A DNA stretch of 64,000 bases from contig JACDQD010000006.1 of assembly GCA_019843655.1 (NCBI GenBank), forward strand, positions 6,254,034-6,318,033, in the 5' to 3' direction. The translations under genes and the position numbers were made by a program. This DNA is from Lethocerus indicus. Its lineage: Eukaryota > Arthropoda > Insecta > Hemiptera > Belostomatidae. Below the pieces are notes generated by a model that was not told the origin of the DNA, made no database searches, and was given only the letters and a program-made list of their open reading frames with translations. Positions 25,489-41,190 of the stretch are shown piece by piece. Numbering within the stretch: position 1 is the stretch's first letter; every line of letters begins with the position of its first letter.

Positions 25489-28200
25489 CCCGGGGCATGC
25501 TATCTTGGTGAGTGGCACGCACACCGAGCCACACTCACGAGAACACCGACCTCCGCAGATACAGTAAATCATAAGGTGCAATGACACCCCGTTATACCAC
25601 ACGGCATCGGAACGGGCACGCAGTAACAACGCGGACGTAGAGGAAACGAAATATTTTGTACTTGAATGTTTGAGGTCTACAACAGCATCTTGTTGTTTAC
25701 AGCTGTTTGTACGACGGTTGCTAGAAATATTTCTTAATACCAGTGGAGGAGGAAAATGAAAATGGAATCCTCCCATCGCAATTATAAATGCGTACGGACG
25801 GATCTCTATGAATGTGAGTGTACTTAGGTTTGGTACATTTCAGTTTTTACTTAGTAGTTCCGTGATATTTTTTAATTTAAAAATATTCTGCAGGGTTTAG
25901 AATTGTTACTAACCGAAATCACAAACAATTGGAATTGATTAGCAAAGAAATTACAACAGAAGTACAGAGCAGTCACATTAAGAATATCTCCTTTCCATTC
26001 AAATTGTGCTCGATGCACTAAAAATAAGGACATTAAAAATGTTCCCATCGGCTACTTTCCACAATAATAAATAATCCTCAAGCAGGGTATCGTCGAAGGA
26101 TCAACATATCCCGGGAAGCTCGTTAATGTTGGCTTATAGGGGTGGGGAGGATCAGTACTTTTTGTCCATTACGTATGCAAATTCCCAATGACTCAATTTA
26201 CTTTTAAAAAGTTCTAAATCGGCGCCGATATACGACACTTGGAGCGGGCAGAGCCCGGCTTTTATGAAGTCATAAAAACGAGAATATGCAGAAGGGGGTT
26301 GAGAGAGAAAGAGGGAGTCAGCGTGATCCAGAGAGGGAATGTAAAGTGCACAATGAGAGAAAAAAGCTTTACCGAGGCATACCAACATCCCTCTATATGT
26401 CTTTGCGCGGGTTCAGCAGGAAACTTCACTAAAACGCGGTTAGAACGCGGAGAAATAGTATTGTTTTCAACAATATCCCAAAGAAGATCGAGTTTTTTGA
26501 AACTGTTATTATTGCTGCGTTGATCTTTTATTAATGAACCTAAAACTAGATCAAGTTTCTGGAACATAATGCTTCGTGACCTTATCTAGTCGTAAGGTCT
26601 GTATTTATTTAAACAGAATAATTTGCAGAGGTTCATTTTAAAAACGTTCATTACTCTGCGAACACTAATCAATAGCTCATTTCCCCCTGCCGCTTAAAAC
26701 CCAGTCCTATTTCACGACCGAAGCTACTAATTATTAGGAATTCAAATGACTTACTTAAGCTCCCAGTCTTGAAGCCATATATTTTAACTTAGCGCCCTTC
26801 GGTCAAGCCTCGTGTGTTTAAAACTTACGGTCCTCGAAGGCGCTAATTATTATATATTTTAAACGATCCATTTTTAATCGGGACCCGTCTTCGGGAATTC
26901 CATTAATTCCGGGCGTTATTTTTCACGATTAGGTGGACAAATATTCCTCCTCGGCACTTGTGAATAAAACATGAAGCCCCCCGGGGGAGGAGGCTTTATT
27001 TATTGGGCTGGATCCGCGAGTATCAATAATCGATGCCTTTTTTCAGATCACTTATGTTTTTATTATACTAAAAAAGGATTTAAAAAAAATATCATTTTCG
27101 CTAAATCATATCTGGAGTGTGTATCGGTGACATTTTATGCGAAATTTTAGGTTTTGGCAAGAAAAATAATATTTCTCATTTTCCCAGAAGCGCACCAAAG
27201 GGGTTCGGAGTTTGAAGTCTTTATGGAAAGGACCTTCTCCGGTTTGGATTATTACTGTGCTTCATCATCTCGCATGTTAGGTATGGAAGTAGATAGGTTT
27301 CTGCGTTTCGCCATCAACGGTGTCAGTTTCTATATCTAAATTACAGTGAGGCCATTGCGAATCAGTAAACTTAATATAGTTTTAAAATTAAAGCAAACGT
27401 TTGCATTAAGCTTCAACTGAATAAAATTACGGTAGTAAGGGAAAAAGAACAGTTTTGCCTTTGTTAAGAACGCTCTTCAGGACAGGACAATTCATGTGGC
27501 AATATTCACAACAATAGGGACCTTGGCCGTGAACAAATTTAAACGCCGTCGGAAGGTGCGATCGACACAAACCCTGTCATCCTTTTACGACTCTAAAACG
27601 TGTAACGCCCTTCAGAGTGTTATTGGTTGAAGGCTTTATAGTTATCCAGCTAACCGATAATCTTCGTACTAGTATTGGGGGGGGGGGGGGGTGCGCGATT
27701 GCCAGCCTCATCCTTGAGCTACAGTGATTCCTGGCCATGAGATGGAATAATGTTGGAAAAAGCACCGAAAGAACATTTTCAATAAAGAATGATTTTTTCC
27801 AGTCGATCGTTTATAAAACGCATCTAGTTGATCTATGATAATTTCTTGGGATACAGTATATGCTCTCGTCAATTTTATTTCTAACATTTACGTTGCACCA
27901 GGTATTCAGAGTATAAAGGCTTCGGGGGTTTATGGCGGCATGTACCTGCTAGGAAATTGACCGGCTTCCCTGGTAATAGTATTATCAGTAAAACAACCCA
28001 ATTAATTGTGACTTCGAATTTATTGCCAGGAGATTTAAATTAATTCCGGAACTCTCAAACGAACTTAAACAAAACCGTCATGTAATGTATAATGTAAGTC
28101 GATGAATAAGCAAATATCCTTATTTATATGGACGCACGCAAAACCGTACATAGGAATCGAAGGTGTATTGGAAGTCTTCGATCGTATTCAGGTTTTTTGA
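25489..28200. other. gene-free stretch
   Basis: Mostly AT-rich. An octamer ATGCAAAT lies at about 26174. An inverted-repeat pair TTAGCGCCCTTCGG (26789-26802) and CGAAGGCGCTAA (26835-26846) has one extra base in the left arm. A GC-rich hairpin-like stretch with paired AAGCC/GGCTT lies at 26974-26996. A run of 15 G lies at 27677-27691. An acceptor-like TTTTTTCAG ends at 27046 without a convincing donor. No recognisable gene. Confidence 0.55.
27677..27691 (+). repeat. poly-G run (15)
   Basis: Fifteen consecutive G. Potential G-quadruplex former and a likely site of length error in sequencing. Confidence 0.9.
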
Positions 28201-28409
28201 ATTTTGTATTATTTTCTTCTGTAGACGTGAGAGTGCGGGCTTGTCCCGTCGTTAAATCATAGAGTGGCGGAATACGAAGACCGGGAGGGGGTCGTCGCAC
28301 GGGGAGACCACAAATGTGTTTATGTTCGGCTCGTATAATTTTATAGCGCCCTATAAATTATCTTGATATACGTTTATAAAGTTGGAAAAGTCTTTTTTTT
28401 CTTTTCCAG
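28195..28409 (+). other. two very strong acceptor-like sites 185 bp apart
   Basis: T-rich tracts end in TTCTTCTGTAG at 28224 and in CTTTTTCTTTTCCAG-type sequence at 28409 (about 18 of 19 pyrimidines). Both are followed by GC-rich DNA. Downstream frames are short and unrecognised, and I see no good donor before 28560. They may mark the start of an untranslated or terminal exon, or be chance. Confidence 0.2.
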
Positions 28410-31400
28410 TTTTATTTCGCCGACCGACGTCCGGGCCTGGCGCGCTCTCTTATTTTTGCAGAATAAAAGTAAAAAAGGCTACCGGTATCGTGTCCCCCGA
28501 TAGCTTATATCTTATGAGTCATTCGGGTCGATCTTGATTAATTTCCCCGCATTTTAAATAAGATGTGCGACTTCGGACAACTGTCAAAAACAATTTTGCC
28601 AAGAATTATTGATCATGACCAAATCAATAACATAGATTCACCTTCTATATCAGATAATTTAGATCGTAGAACTTTCTCGGGTTAAATTATATTTATTGTT
28701 TTCGTTTTCTTTCTCTATATAATATTAATGTACGATTTTAAAATGAAACATTACGTACATGATAATTATTATATTAATCTTTTATACAATGCGTGCAGTA
28801 AATATTTGACTCAATTCAAGGCATAATTACGAAATTAGTATCTGACCTTTATTATAAAATTAGGTAGAATAATTATGTTTTTATATATCCCATTGCTTAG
28901 TAGATTTCCTATTGTTTATTTCTGTAATGAAACTTATTATCTTGTTACGAGCCATATTTAAGGTAAATTACACTGCGTTTAGAACAGTTCTTATACGGAC
29001 TAAAGTAGGGCTTACCCGGAATAATAAACGATCGATGATTTCACGTAGCACCAATTATCAATTGACATGGGTATCAGATGTCTCGAAATAAAGTAAACGT
29101 CCCAATGAAGAGTTACCTGTTCTAACCCACCATTAAACTCTAATGGTTGATACCGATACGGCGCGCTGATATAAGGTCCTGGCCCCGGTACGGTCGGGGC
29201 ATATTAATGATCCGTATTCATGGATGAGACATATCTTGTCACAGTTATTCGGCGACGGACCCACATCTGTCCCGCGACGTTGGGAGGAACCGGTTTGGGG
29301 CCGAACGGGAGCCGAGCCTGAGCCGCTCACCGAGTTACCGGCTACCCCCGTATTGGTGCACTTAGCGTCGAACGTGGCGAACATACGGATTAAAGTCGGG
29401 GCGTATATATAACGAGACGAACAAAGAAAGAAAGCAAGGACTCGAGTCTGTGTGTGTTCTACAGAAAACCAACGTAGAACAAGAGTAAAACGGTCGACCG
29501 CCATTGTGAGACTTTGTCCAGCATTGTTCTCTTCCTTTCTCTCTCTCTCCCACTTACTCCCCATCTCGATCAATCTCCCTCTTCTTCTGACATTGCGAAA
29601 ATCTAGATAGAACTGTTTTAAATTGTGTAGTTATTAACCACATGAAATATTAAATTATAAGTAAGGATAAAAGGAATTAAACGTAAGATTATTTTTACTT
29701 AATGATGTACCTATCATTGGCATCTGTTGTGTTGGAATAGGTAGGTGTCAGGATCCTGTTTGTGTTTGTGGATGAACATAAACTGCAGGTTAATCGCCGA
29801 TATGCTAGTTTTAATTATTGATTTGAAATGACTACAATTGGAGCTATTTACGCGTCGCAATGAGCTTTCTCCAATGAATGTCACATTAAAATATGGCTAA
29901 TTTCGGTGGGGGAGTAATCATAGTGAGAGTATTCACTTTCAGTAATTTTTCCATAATAACTAACTTAAATTACTTTTTCACATTGTGTAATTGAAACCGC
30001 AGTGAAAGTCAGCATAATATACTACTTCGATATAAATAAAATATTAAGTTATTATTTCCATTACCGGTTGTTCCTTTACCTGGAGGACAACCACAACAAA
30101 CATAAATGTAGGATGAAGAGTCCTGAGATAACAGCACTAATATCCCCAAATCAGATTTATCTCTCTTTTAGAAAAAGAAACCAAATTTTCCAACCCATTT
30201 AAAACGAAATTCAGTAATTTGACGGGCACAGTGGGATGGGCTGACACAGGAACAAGGTCCCGGTCTGTTTAACACGTATCGGTCGAACCCGAGAGTTACC
30301 TGAAACCTTTGTTGCCGCCCTCTACCTGACAACCCTGACAAGGGTGCAACGTTTTTGAGCTCCGCCGAGAATATAATACCGGGAAAGAATTGGGGATCCG
30401 CCGACCCTCGAGAAAATGAAAATGGAAGTCATTTCTCAGGCAAACCGGTCAGAGCCGAGTGAGAATTGTTGGTTCTAAATTTCTCAACAAAGGGAAGGCT
30501 ACGAAATGGCCGCTCTTCTAAACTATTTGCCTAACCAATATTCGCACTGAAAGTGCCGGAACGCCGTTTAAAAATAAAGGACTAAAATAATACTCCGAAA
30601 TTTGAAACCTCGAAAATTGACTAAGACCCCCTCGACCTCGGACAATGTACGACTATCTGAACGATCAATAGGAAGTAACCAGAGTGTAATTCTATTTTAT
30701 CATTTAATAACCACGTAATTAACAGGAAGATTTATCGTACTGCAAATTTAATGTGTTTACCTACTAGAATTCATGTGTTGCTTGTAGATTTCGAACTAGA
30801 ACTAGAACCTAGAATGGTTTATAATAGTGTTAATATCTACACAAACTTAAACAAAAATTATGACGTTATAGATCCTATAAAAGCTCAGGGACATTAATAA
30901 TTTAACGTTATTTTAGATCTTTATAACCTGACAACACAGGGAATCCGAATTTAAGCATGTCGCGACCCGTCAGGAAAATCAGTCCCGTTGGAAACCGAGT
31001 AAGCCAATTACACAAAACTTGGAGCTAACTCGAGATATACCGGTAAAGATAAACCGGGAGTGCACCGGTGAAGTGCACAGTGAGTAACGAACGCCGTGTT
31101 GTGCTGAAAGAACAGTGTAAACGGGAGAACGTTAGCCATGGCGTTACAAGAGCACGGCAAGGGCTCCTCTGTTGTTAGCTGCCGAAGAAACGTGCGGCCT
31201 ATTGTGTGGAGAACTCTAGTGCGACGTCAGTCCTAGTATTTTCCTCTAGAAATTAAACTGATTAGAAATGTTATAGATTTTTACACGACAGGTCATTGAA
31301 TAAATCACCTCTACTCTCTGTCTCTAAATCGCTCTGTTTTTCTTTAATACGTGAGTAAATATTTATATAAGGCTGCGAACGAATGTAATAAATCTTATTG
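28410..31400. other. gene-free stretch
   Basis: AT-rich with GC-rich blocks at 29160-29420 and about 30220-30480 and 30950-31240. A 146-codon minus frame at 29133-29573 and a 22-codon + frame from the ATG near 30959 are unrecognised. A short CT run lies at about 29538-29550. GCCATATT occurs as AATATGGC at 29890-29897. Confidence 0.5.
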
Positions 31401-34400
31401 GCGTTATAGTAAATTATTATAGGTTAATTTTCACATTCTTGATGCGTTGTGTATTGACTAATAATTTTGAAAAGAAGCAGGAGAAGAATAAGGGGGTTCC
31501 TCTGGGAAACAGAAAGCAAAAGTCGGGAGGATCCGGGGAGTGGAATTGGAGAGTAGTGGGGTGACATATTGACAAATTCGGGAATATACCTCCCGGTACG
31601 AGGGAGAGCGAGGCGAGTTTGAGCCCCAATATATAAGAACCAGTTCTTCGACATTCCGCAAGACACAGGAGACAGATTTTCACGGGTAGCGTTGAAAAAA
31701 CCCCCCTCGGCCGTCCGGAGCCCGCCGCTCTCTCCTCCCGCCGCACCGACCTTAAAACGCCCATAAAATAAACAATGGCCAAAACACGTTCTCGAGGACC
31801 ACGGGACAAATACGATGAAAAGGATCCACACTTTGTTAGGTTTCACTTTTGGCTTCGACGTCGTTCGAAATACGGCCGACTGCAACGTCACTCTTTTACA
31901 CAATCGTACGAGTTCATAAATTATAAAAATTCAGTAATATTCTAAACAGCTCCCAAGTAATTATTGCCTTTCACTTTTCTTTCGTGAATTAAATTATATT
32001 AGCCAACAACACTGTATTTTTAATTTGTAAATGCTCACAGTTCATTTTCCTCTTGAACCACAAGATTAATTATTAGGAAAGAATCGAAACATTAGGAAAG
32101 GAAACTAGTATTTCTTGCTCCTCTACGTTAATTGGCCTGGCCTTGTTCTTTTTCATGTATTTCAAGAATTTCGCTCCTTATTAAGATCAAAACAATGTAC
32201 TTCATAGATGTCATACTTTAGGCTTGAAAATATGAACATTTCAAATTTAAAATTGGAACTTTACTTTCTGTTAGTGAAAAAAAGTGTACGGTATCTAAGG
32301 GAAGGTGGATGTAACGGATGGTCGGGAGGGGAGGGGATTTGCACGCACCCACTACTGAGTGCGTTGTGTCTGGCTATCTGTTGGGGAGAAAGAGAGACAA
32401 AGCGAGGCTAGAGAAAGGAAGAGGGAGTAGGATAGAACGAGGGGTGAGGGCCCAGCCGACGGGGTCTCTGACCCCGCCCGGCTCTTACCCAGGTCTCTCT
32501 CCCTTCATATTTCTCTTTCTGCGCTAACTTTGTCTCTGTCCTTCTGTAAACACAGTACGTATAAATATTGAAATCAGGATCGACCGAGGTAAGACACAAT
32601 TCAATCAGAACCGTTCGCTATCTCTTTTAACCAACGACGTACCGCCCTATTAGTATTATATAGTGTAACGAGACCGATCTTCAAAGCGACCCGTACTCCT
32701 TAACAAGTGTCGCCCAGATGCTTTTATTTCCATCGATTACAAGCAGATGTTCTCAAATGGTATACTTCAAAAAGAAGGCACATTGTATGTCTTCTAATAT
32801 TGTTCAGATATCTCATCGGCTCCACAAATAATAATGCTTTGAGACAATCGTACGGCCCTGTACTACACAGTCACATTGTTCTGTCACATTTACACAAAGT
32901 TTCTGGCGCTTCCGATGATGGCGAAAAGGATTAATTTATCTGGCCCACTTCGTAAATTGGAGTAGAGACGGTATAGCATGCAATTTATTAACAATATACA
33001 TTAATATGGAATATTCACGTTCCCCAGAGAATGAAGTAGTAATGACAAACTCACCAATCGTCAGAGACTTTCATAGTAGTATTCTGCCTGACTCTATTAT
33101 AGCGCTGTAATTGTATACTTCGTTCATACCATCCTAAAACTCGCATCAGTGGAGCGTCCCATTGGGCTCACCTCTGAAGCGTGATATTTCTTCTTAGAAA
33201 ACGCTACGGATATTTCTAAACAATACAAGTCACGATAATGGTCCGAGTTTTTACACTACTGCCCGACCACCGAATAACCCGAGAATTCATGAAAGGCGTT
33301 CCACAATGCCCGACTTCCTATCGAAACCGCTGGGCGTTCTGGGTCCCGGCCGTGATAAATCGTACGAAACCGGGTGAAAAGCCCCGCATTTCCTTTCATA
33401 GGAAGGAACATGGAAGAAAAATGGAAATGTCCCTCAATGGGCAGGTGAGTCGGGACCCTCTTCAGGAGACGGGAGGCCACAAAAAGAGTCCCTCTCGGGG
33501 GTAGGAACAAGGGGGTAGGCAATAAAACTTCAGGTAGAAAGAAATCCACCCTCTCACTCTTTTCTTAAGAACGGAATGAATTCCTTTACCTTCTCCCCTT
33601 AAGGCTTAACAGACTGTTTTAACGCTGAAGTTTCTCTCCTAGTGCACCTGCCCGACCACACACGTTTTGCTGAACGCAATCTCAAAAACGAGATGTAAGT
33701 TCACCAAGTGAAATTCTGCCAGATCTCAGCTATATCCCACCCAGATTATAAGTAATGATCCTTTGGTTCTGAAATGTCTGACCTTGAATCAGAATTTAAT
33801 TAATTTAAAAAGTGGATTACATCCTTAAAATCATCCTGTTTTAACAATGAGGAAATTCCGGTTATATAAAGACAATAACTGATAAAACTATATCAATAAA
33901 GTACAGTCTATTAATAGGAAATTAATATTAGTTCATCTAATTAAAATTAAGTTTATCGGTTTTGGCACTAGATTTATATGAAAGTTTTGACATATCTATT
34001 TAGGGTGACACGGATAGCCAGATTAAAGTAACTAATCTGCATTTAACGTTAACAGACCGTATTGTCTCAGATTGACGCAATATATACCTGCTGGGATCTT
34101 TTGTCATGACTCCACAACCTCCAGGTTCTTTCCTTCAACTCGCCATCAAACTTTTGAGCGATCGAAATTATATTTTACGCTAGTCATTATGACTCTTCCT
34201 ATGACTGTTCCTCGTATGTAGCCGTGACTTTCATATAAAAGATTTTTAAAAAAGTCATTACCCGCAATTAGAAAGTGTAATGAGTTTCTCAAACATGATC
34301 AGGTGAAATCCAAATAATTGATCGCTTTCAAATCTTCGAAGAATCGGTATTAGATATTTATTTCGGCCGGGCATTTATGACCTAAGATACAACTGGCGGG

Positions 34401-34990
34401 AGTAAGACCAATATCCTCAGTAAGCCCGCTTCAACATTTTTGCATGCCCAATTTGAAACCGGTTATCGAGCAATTGTGATGGCCGGTGTAGCGCGGCCCC
34501 GAGCCCGCTCCGTCTTAACCAAACCCCCGCCCAAACCCAATAATAGCAATTTCGGCCAAAATATGATTTGGCAAGGGTGATTGACCCGGCCCAAATTTCA
34601 AGTTTGCGTTGTTTGATCGCCACGGTAAAATGGAAAAGGCGTTATGTTCAAACGTATATACCTTCTTGCAAATAGCTATTGTCATACAATGAAAATTTGT
34701 ATTTATCACAGGTGTTCACCATTACTGTCCGAATGTTCCTATTTTTCTGTTAATTGTAGACTTCTCGCCGATAACGAATTCGTTATTTTTAGCTCCTTAT
34801 CTAGAAAAAGAAATTTCACAGAATTCTACAAAAGAAGTTTCCATCTGTCAGTTTTCCCTATTGCTCAACTCGGTCTAAGAATAGTCCAAAGCAGGGAAAG
34901 ACGTTTGCCTACACATTGTCTTCTGACAAGAGACATGCGCATACCTTTTAGTCTGTCGAGTGGGCGTCGTTGACGCCGTTGCCGTATCTA
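31401..34990. other. gene-free stretch with stop-poor block
   Basis: 31417-31903 is open on the minus strand in two overlapping frames (159 and 130 codons). Neither translation is recognisable and both end in AT-rich DNA, so I do not call a gene. Two frames open at once points to composition. A GA/GC-rich patch lies at 32310-32520. A CAG|GTGAGT donor-like site is near 33445 without a good acceptor. AGGCAATAAA occurs at 33517-33526. GC-rich DNA lies at about 34430-34640. Confidence 0.45.
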
Positions 34991-36824
<1,834 letters not shown>

Positions 36825-37860
36825 AACTTGTCATCGAATCGGCACAGGCCGGTTTTCATCTAGGAATAAAACCGTGCAGATCCACGGGCGGACGCCTACC
36901 GTTCTAAACACGTGCGTATGTTACATAAAAGAAAAAGCTAGTATCTTTATTTCATAATTATTTTAACCATAATTTTTAACATAATTATTTTTTTCAAGTG
37001 GAATTTTTATGTTTCGCAAATCTTATCTGGGCTGGTCTCTACTTCTTGGATGAAACAACCGCTTGCCACTTATAATCGGTGGTATAGGCCTTACCTGATC
37101 ACTTTCCTACGTACTGATATTAACATCAATGCTATTTACTCAACTGTAGAGAGAACCTTTTCAATGAATAATTATAAAATATTAACATTTTAGCCTAGAA
37201 TAGAACTGTGAGCTATTGTACTAGTGATAGTTTTCTTCAATAATAAATACCAGCCCAGAAATCAATTGACAAATGAAAACAAATACAAAATAAGTTCACA
37301 TACCTTTGCTGTTCGGTTTGTAATTAGTGCGCAGTGAATTGTAATATCCGGCTTATTTCTCGCATATTGGTTATTCTTATGGGTAAGTGGATCTAAATTC
37401 GGTTGTATTGTCAGAAGGGAGTCCAGACTAATGAGTGGGACTTTCTCTATTAGTATTACTTGGATTTCCCGACCGACTTAAAGCCCGTTCGCCGGGAATA
37501 CTGGGCACTTTCACGATTCCCCCATGTCATATACCTGTCACCGATATATTGTCAATTGGGCTAACCTTGGAAAACAACCTTTCAAGAAAAACTGGGGCAT
37601 TTTAAATTTTATTGAACTTTCAGTACTTGTGCTCGCATGTTTTGAGTTTCACAAGTTGTATAAAAATATAATTTAATTTTGACTCTCGTATTTTTGTGAA
37701 AATCTATTTCTTTATCGTTCTATTGACGGAATCTGATCTTCCGCTGCAGGTGTTATACACCCCAATTACTATCTCGGAAATAACGACTGCATATCCTTTC
37801 GTTGCATGAAGATTTCAGGAAGAAGAGGTCATACCAAGCACAGAGGTCTTTTGCCCGGAG
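36825..37860. other. gene-free stretch
   Basis: AT-rich DNA. A GG|GTAAGT donor-like site near 37381 has only a weak upstream acceptor (ending TAATTAG). Nothing else I can name. Confidence 0.6.
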
Positions 37861-37861
37861 A

Positions 37862-37935
37862 GCACAAGTGTACACTTTGCGCGAGAACACATGACACAAT
37901 TAAGCATGCAGATGCGATGCATGAATAATGCATAC
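37862..37935 (+). promoter_or_regulatory. duplicated non-coding element B, copy 1 (POU-type motif)
   Basis: The core 37899-37935 (37 bp) matches 46635-46671 at 32 of 37 positions with no gap. Invariant stretches are ATTAAG, ATGCAGAT and TGCATGAATAAT, then CATAC. GCATGAATAAT (37919-37929) fits the class III POU (Brn-2-like) form GCAT-N3-TAAT, and ATGCAGAT is one base from the octamer ATGCAAAT. Weaker similarity extends upstream to GCACAA (37862; 46602 in copy 2). Four of the five differences are transitions (A/G). I infer a duplicated homeodomain/POU-bound regulatory block; no coding frame is shared. Confidence 0.5.
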
Positions 37936-38523
37936 CTCCGTGTGCATATATCTCTCCCCCTCGGAGTATATGCCTGCGTGTGAGTGTGTGCACCGGAAAC
38001 AAATTAGCCCGCCGATTGAGCGCCAATCCCACTTTCAGGCCTGCCAACCTCCCACGCGCACCGGCGCAAACATTATACGTACACTTGTCCACCTTTCCTC
38101 CATTAAACTATTATTGAACTGTTTATAAGAGCTTTCCGCTCTGACCGAAGATAAATTATTGTCCGACCGATTCGTAATGAAATACATTGAAAAAGTAACG
38201 CGTAGGAAAATTGAACTGGCATTTCAGTGTTACAAGCAGAGATAATTGTCTTTATTTATATGTTAATAAAATTCGATGATCCCACATTATTTAATGAAGT
38301 CATGAGGTAGGGAATATTCTAAAATATTCGCGCGTCATTACCAAATATTCCGACATATGTATAGCTATGTATAGGACTAATTTTATTGTTATAAACAAAT
38401 TTGTAGGATTATGATAATAATTGTTGTAATAATTCTCTAGAACAAGTTTACTCCTGCCGTAATGATAGTGTTTCCTATAATACCATTGTTAGTGCCCGAT
38501 TGGTGTGTGTTTATTATGGACCA

Positions 38524-38606
38524 GCTACGTCATATTAGGTACTACTACGGAAAGGAAGAAAGATACCATATAGAGACAGAAAATTTTTGACGTAGAACTA
38601 CGTCTA
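38524..38606. other. cluster of CTACGTC/TGACGTA half-sites
   Basis: CTACGTCA at about 38524, TGACGTAG at about 38588 and CTACGTCT at about 38599. The first two are inverted and the last nearly repeats the first, with AGGTAC following each direct copy. TGACGTA resembles ATF/CREB-type half-sites. A local direct/inverted duplication is visible; any regulatory role is inference. Confidence 0.35.
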
Positions 38607-38689
38607 AGTAGGTACATTATGGTCCACATTGTAAATTATATATCTTAAACTGCGAGCTGCACAGAAATCGTTTTAGCATAGAGTTTGAG

Positions 38690-38785
38690 AGGGGGTGGAG
38701 GAGAAGAGAGTTGTGGAGAGGGTGAGAGGGAGAGAGAAGAGGGAGAGAAAGGGAGAATGAGAGAGAGAAAGGGTGAGAGAGCGGG
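38690..38785 (+). repeat. GA-rich island
   Basis: Degenerate GAGAG/GGAGA purine island with purines on the + strand, same class as the others. Confidence 0.88.
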
Positions 38786-41190
38786 GTCCGTTTAACCTCA
38801 CGGACCTTAATTATAAAATTACAGTATGATGGTTATAATAAAAAAAGGACAGAGCATAGTTATAAGAAAAGAAAGAAAAAAAAGACAGGTTGGAATAGGA
38901 TAATTATTGACAATATTATTATTATGATAAGGGGTCAATGGCTACTGAGTTAAGTATAGGTCTTGTTGCCAGAAGCCCCGGCTGCTAATATTAGACGACA
39001 TGGAAAGTGTCCGACCTGACGCAATATACCCTTTATTTTAATTTCAGACCTGCCATCATATAGTTTTCAAAGCCACAAATATACAACGAAATACATTTTC
39101 AAGGGATAAGAATTGAAATTTGAACGACGTATTTAAAAAGAATTATACCAGAAATGAATATTTTACTTGTATACATCGCAAATAAATTTTAACAGAATCA
39201 ATTTCGCTAATACAAAATAACATATGCATTCCTTCGTACATTTACTATTTTACTTTTATCATATTACTTGTTCTACGTTTTTAGAAAGACGCCTACGTCT
39301 TAAGTATTAATCTATTTTAAGTGTATTCTAAGTATCACATATATATATTAGAGTTAATTGTTCTTATCGAGGAAAAGCCGTCTGTACCTCTAGGGGAGTT
39401 AAGATCGAAGTCATTAAAGCTTGGAAGGGTATAAACCCTCTTGAGTCGGCGTAAACTGGGCATTTATCAGAATAAATTACGCGTCTTTTTCATACTGAGG
39501 GGAGATCGGATAGATTGCTTCGGCTCTGATTGAGTAATCAATTTTTCCTAATGCGCGTTTAATGCAAAATTTCGAGTCGTCTCAACGCCTGAATGTAAAT
39601 CTTATGTACAGTAGAAACGTTTAAGTCCATACTTCGTTTTGATGGCGCACAACTTTTCGATCTTATCTGGCCATCTCCATGATAAATGTTATTGCTATTC
39701 TATTAATCCGTCGACAGTTTTGCCATCTTGTAAGCTAGTCTACCGGTGTGAAGTGTCGCGTAATTGAGCGGTACGAAGCATCTGACGGCCAGATCGAGGA
39801 TTGAAGACCCCAGAGCATTGGCCATTGGTTACCGGCATTATGAAATAATTTCGGCTATTAAAGTGGAACGGAGTTATACTTGTGATAACAAGTCTATTCT
39901 TGTTTCCGATCCAGTACGTATTAGGATACATTTTTCTTCGACAGTTGGTTAAGTTCTGAGATTGTTACAATATGTGCACTCGGTATAATTGGCAGTGGGG
40001 TTTATCCGAGAGAAAGCGGACCTATAACGGCTGACAATGTAAGGGATAGGTACCGTGCGGCGGTAGTTGTAATGGGACAGATAAAGAACAGAGAACCAGT
40101 GTGTTTGGCGGGTGGACGTGGGTGTAGCTTCGGCCTTGCCTCCAATGGGTACAGCTTTCCAACACAACACCAGTATTAAGAACACTGTGGGGTCCCCAAG
40201 TCACAGTGATGAAAGTCATTGCTCTTAATTTCTCAATGTTTTAAATACCCAGAATCAAAAATTTAGACGCGTACGTTTCGATATTCTTAGTTACAATAAA
40301 GAACTGAATAGAAATAGCTGTCTTAAAACTCACGCGCAGAATCGTTACATTGAAGTCCCCCAAGACCATTTGCAATATAAAACACAACCGATACGCTTAT
40401 ATGCTTACACCCTACTAACATATTCTTTATTTAACTCATTAATAATTTATTGATGATCAGACGCTCTTTAATAACTTAAAACCCACAGTGCAGAATCGAA
40501 ACACGATTTAATCATAATCTAATATTTTCCTCGTGTGACAAATCATCAAGAGAATGTATGAGAATCAAGAGAGATCAGAAATTAGAAAGGATAAAACTGA
40601 GATCTACGTATAAATGTACACATTAATAATATATGGACGTCATAGATCCAAATAGAGATTGTAATTAAATCAATAACAGATTCAATGGTGTAGAGCAGCT
40701 AATATTATATAATAGGAAGATTGCATTCAATGTTTAAAAACACGAATATTTTAGAGCATTCCTTGTAAAGGTTTGATAGGTCTTCGCGCTTACAAAGTGA
40801 GACGTACTTGGCTTCAGTTCCGGCAAGTTGTTTCTCGAGAGGAAGGACTCAATTTGAAAAGAATTCCCGATAGGACTGTAAGTCCAATAGTGGAGCTCTT
40901 CGAGCGTTGCGCGTACTTTGCATAAGAGGCGTCGCTCGCACGCATATATATAGATATATATATAATTCAAGAATTCCACTTTTGTCGAGAGAGATGCATA
41001 AAACCCTTCTCGGAGTTAACGAGGTAAGGGCGTGAGGAGATACACTCGAAGCCAGTCCCGGGACACTTTTATGAAGTTGTTTTGACAGGCGGTCTATCCG
41101 CCGAGTCCGATCGAGCCTCCCGCCACCAGCACCGGATTCATTTTCCGTGTTACCGCTCCGCTCCTTATCTAATATCTAATTTTTTTGATA

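Larger units (their letters stand above)
37936..41190. other. gene-free stretch
   Basis: AT-rich. It holds the bZIP-type half-site group at 38524-38606, the GA island at 38.7 kb, an acceptor-like ATTTTAATTTCAG ending at 39047 without donor, GCCATCTT at 39722-39729, and an AT dinucleotide stretch at about 40942-40965. No recognisable gene. Confidence 0.55.

Noticed and set aside
26330..26350. miR-1-like GGAATGTAAAG
   Set aside because: Only 11 bases match this almost invariant microRNA, and no star arm that could pair with it lies upstream.
26968..27005. GC-rich hairpin followed by TTTATTTATT, resembling a bacterial terminator
   Set aside because: The genome is eukaryotic, the stem is interrupted, and no gene lies upstream.
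31417..31903. 159- and 130-codon minus frames
   Set aside because: Two frames are open at the same place, which points to local stop-poor composition; no recognisable domain and no splice context.
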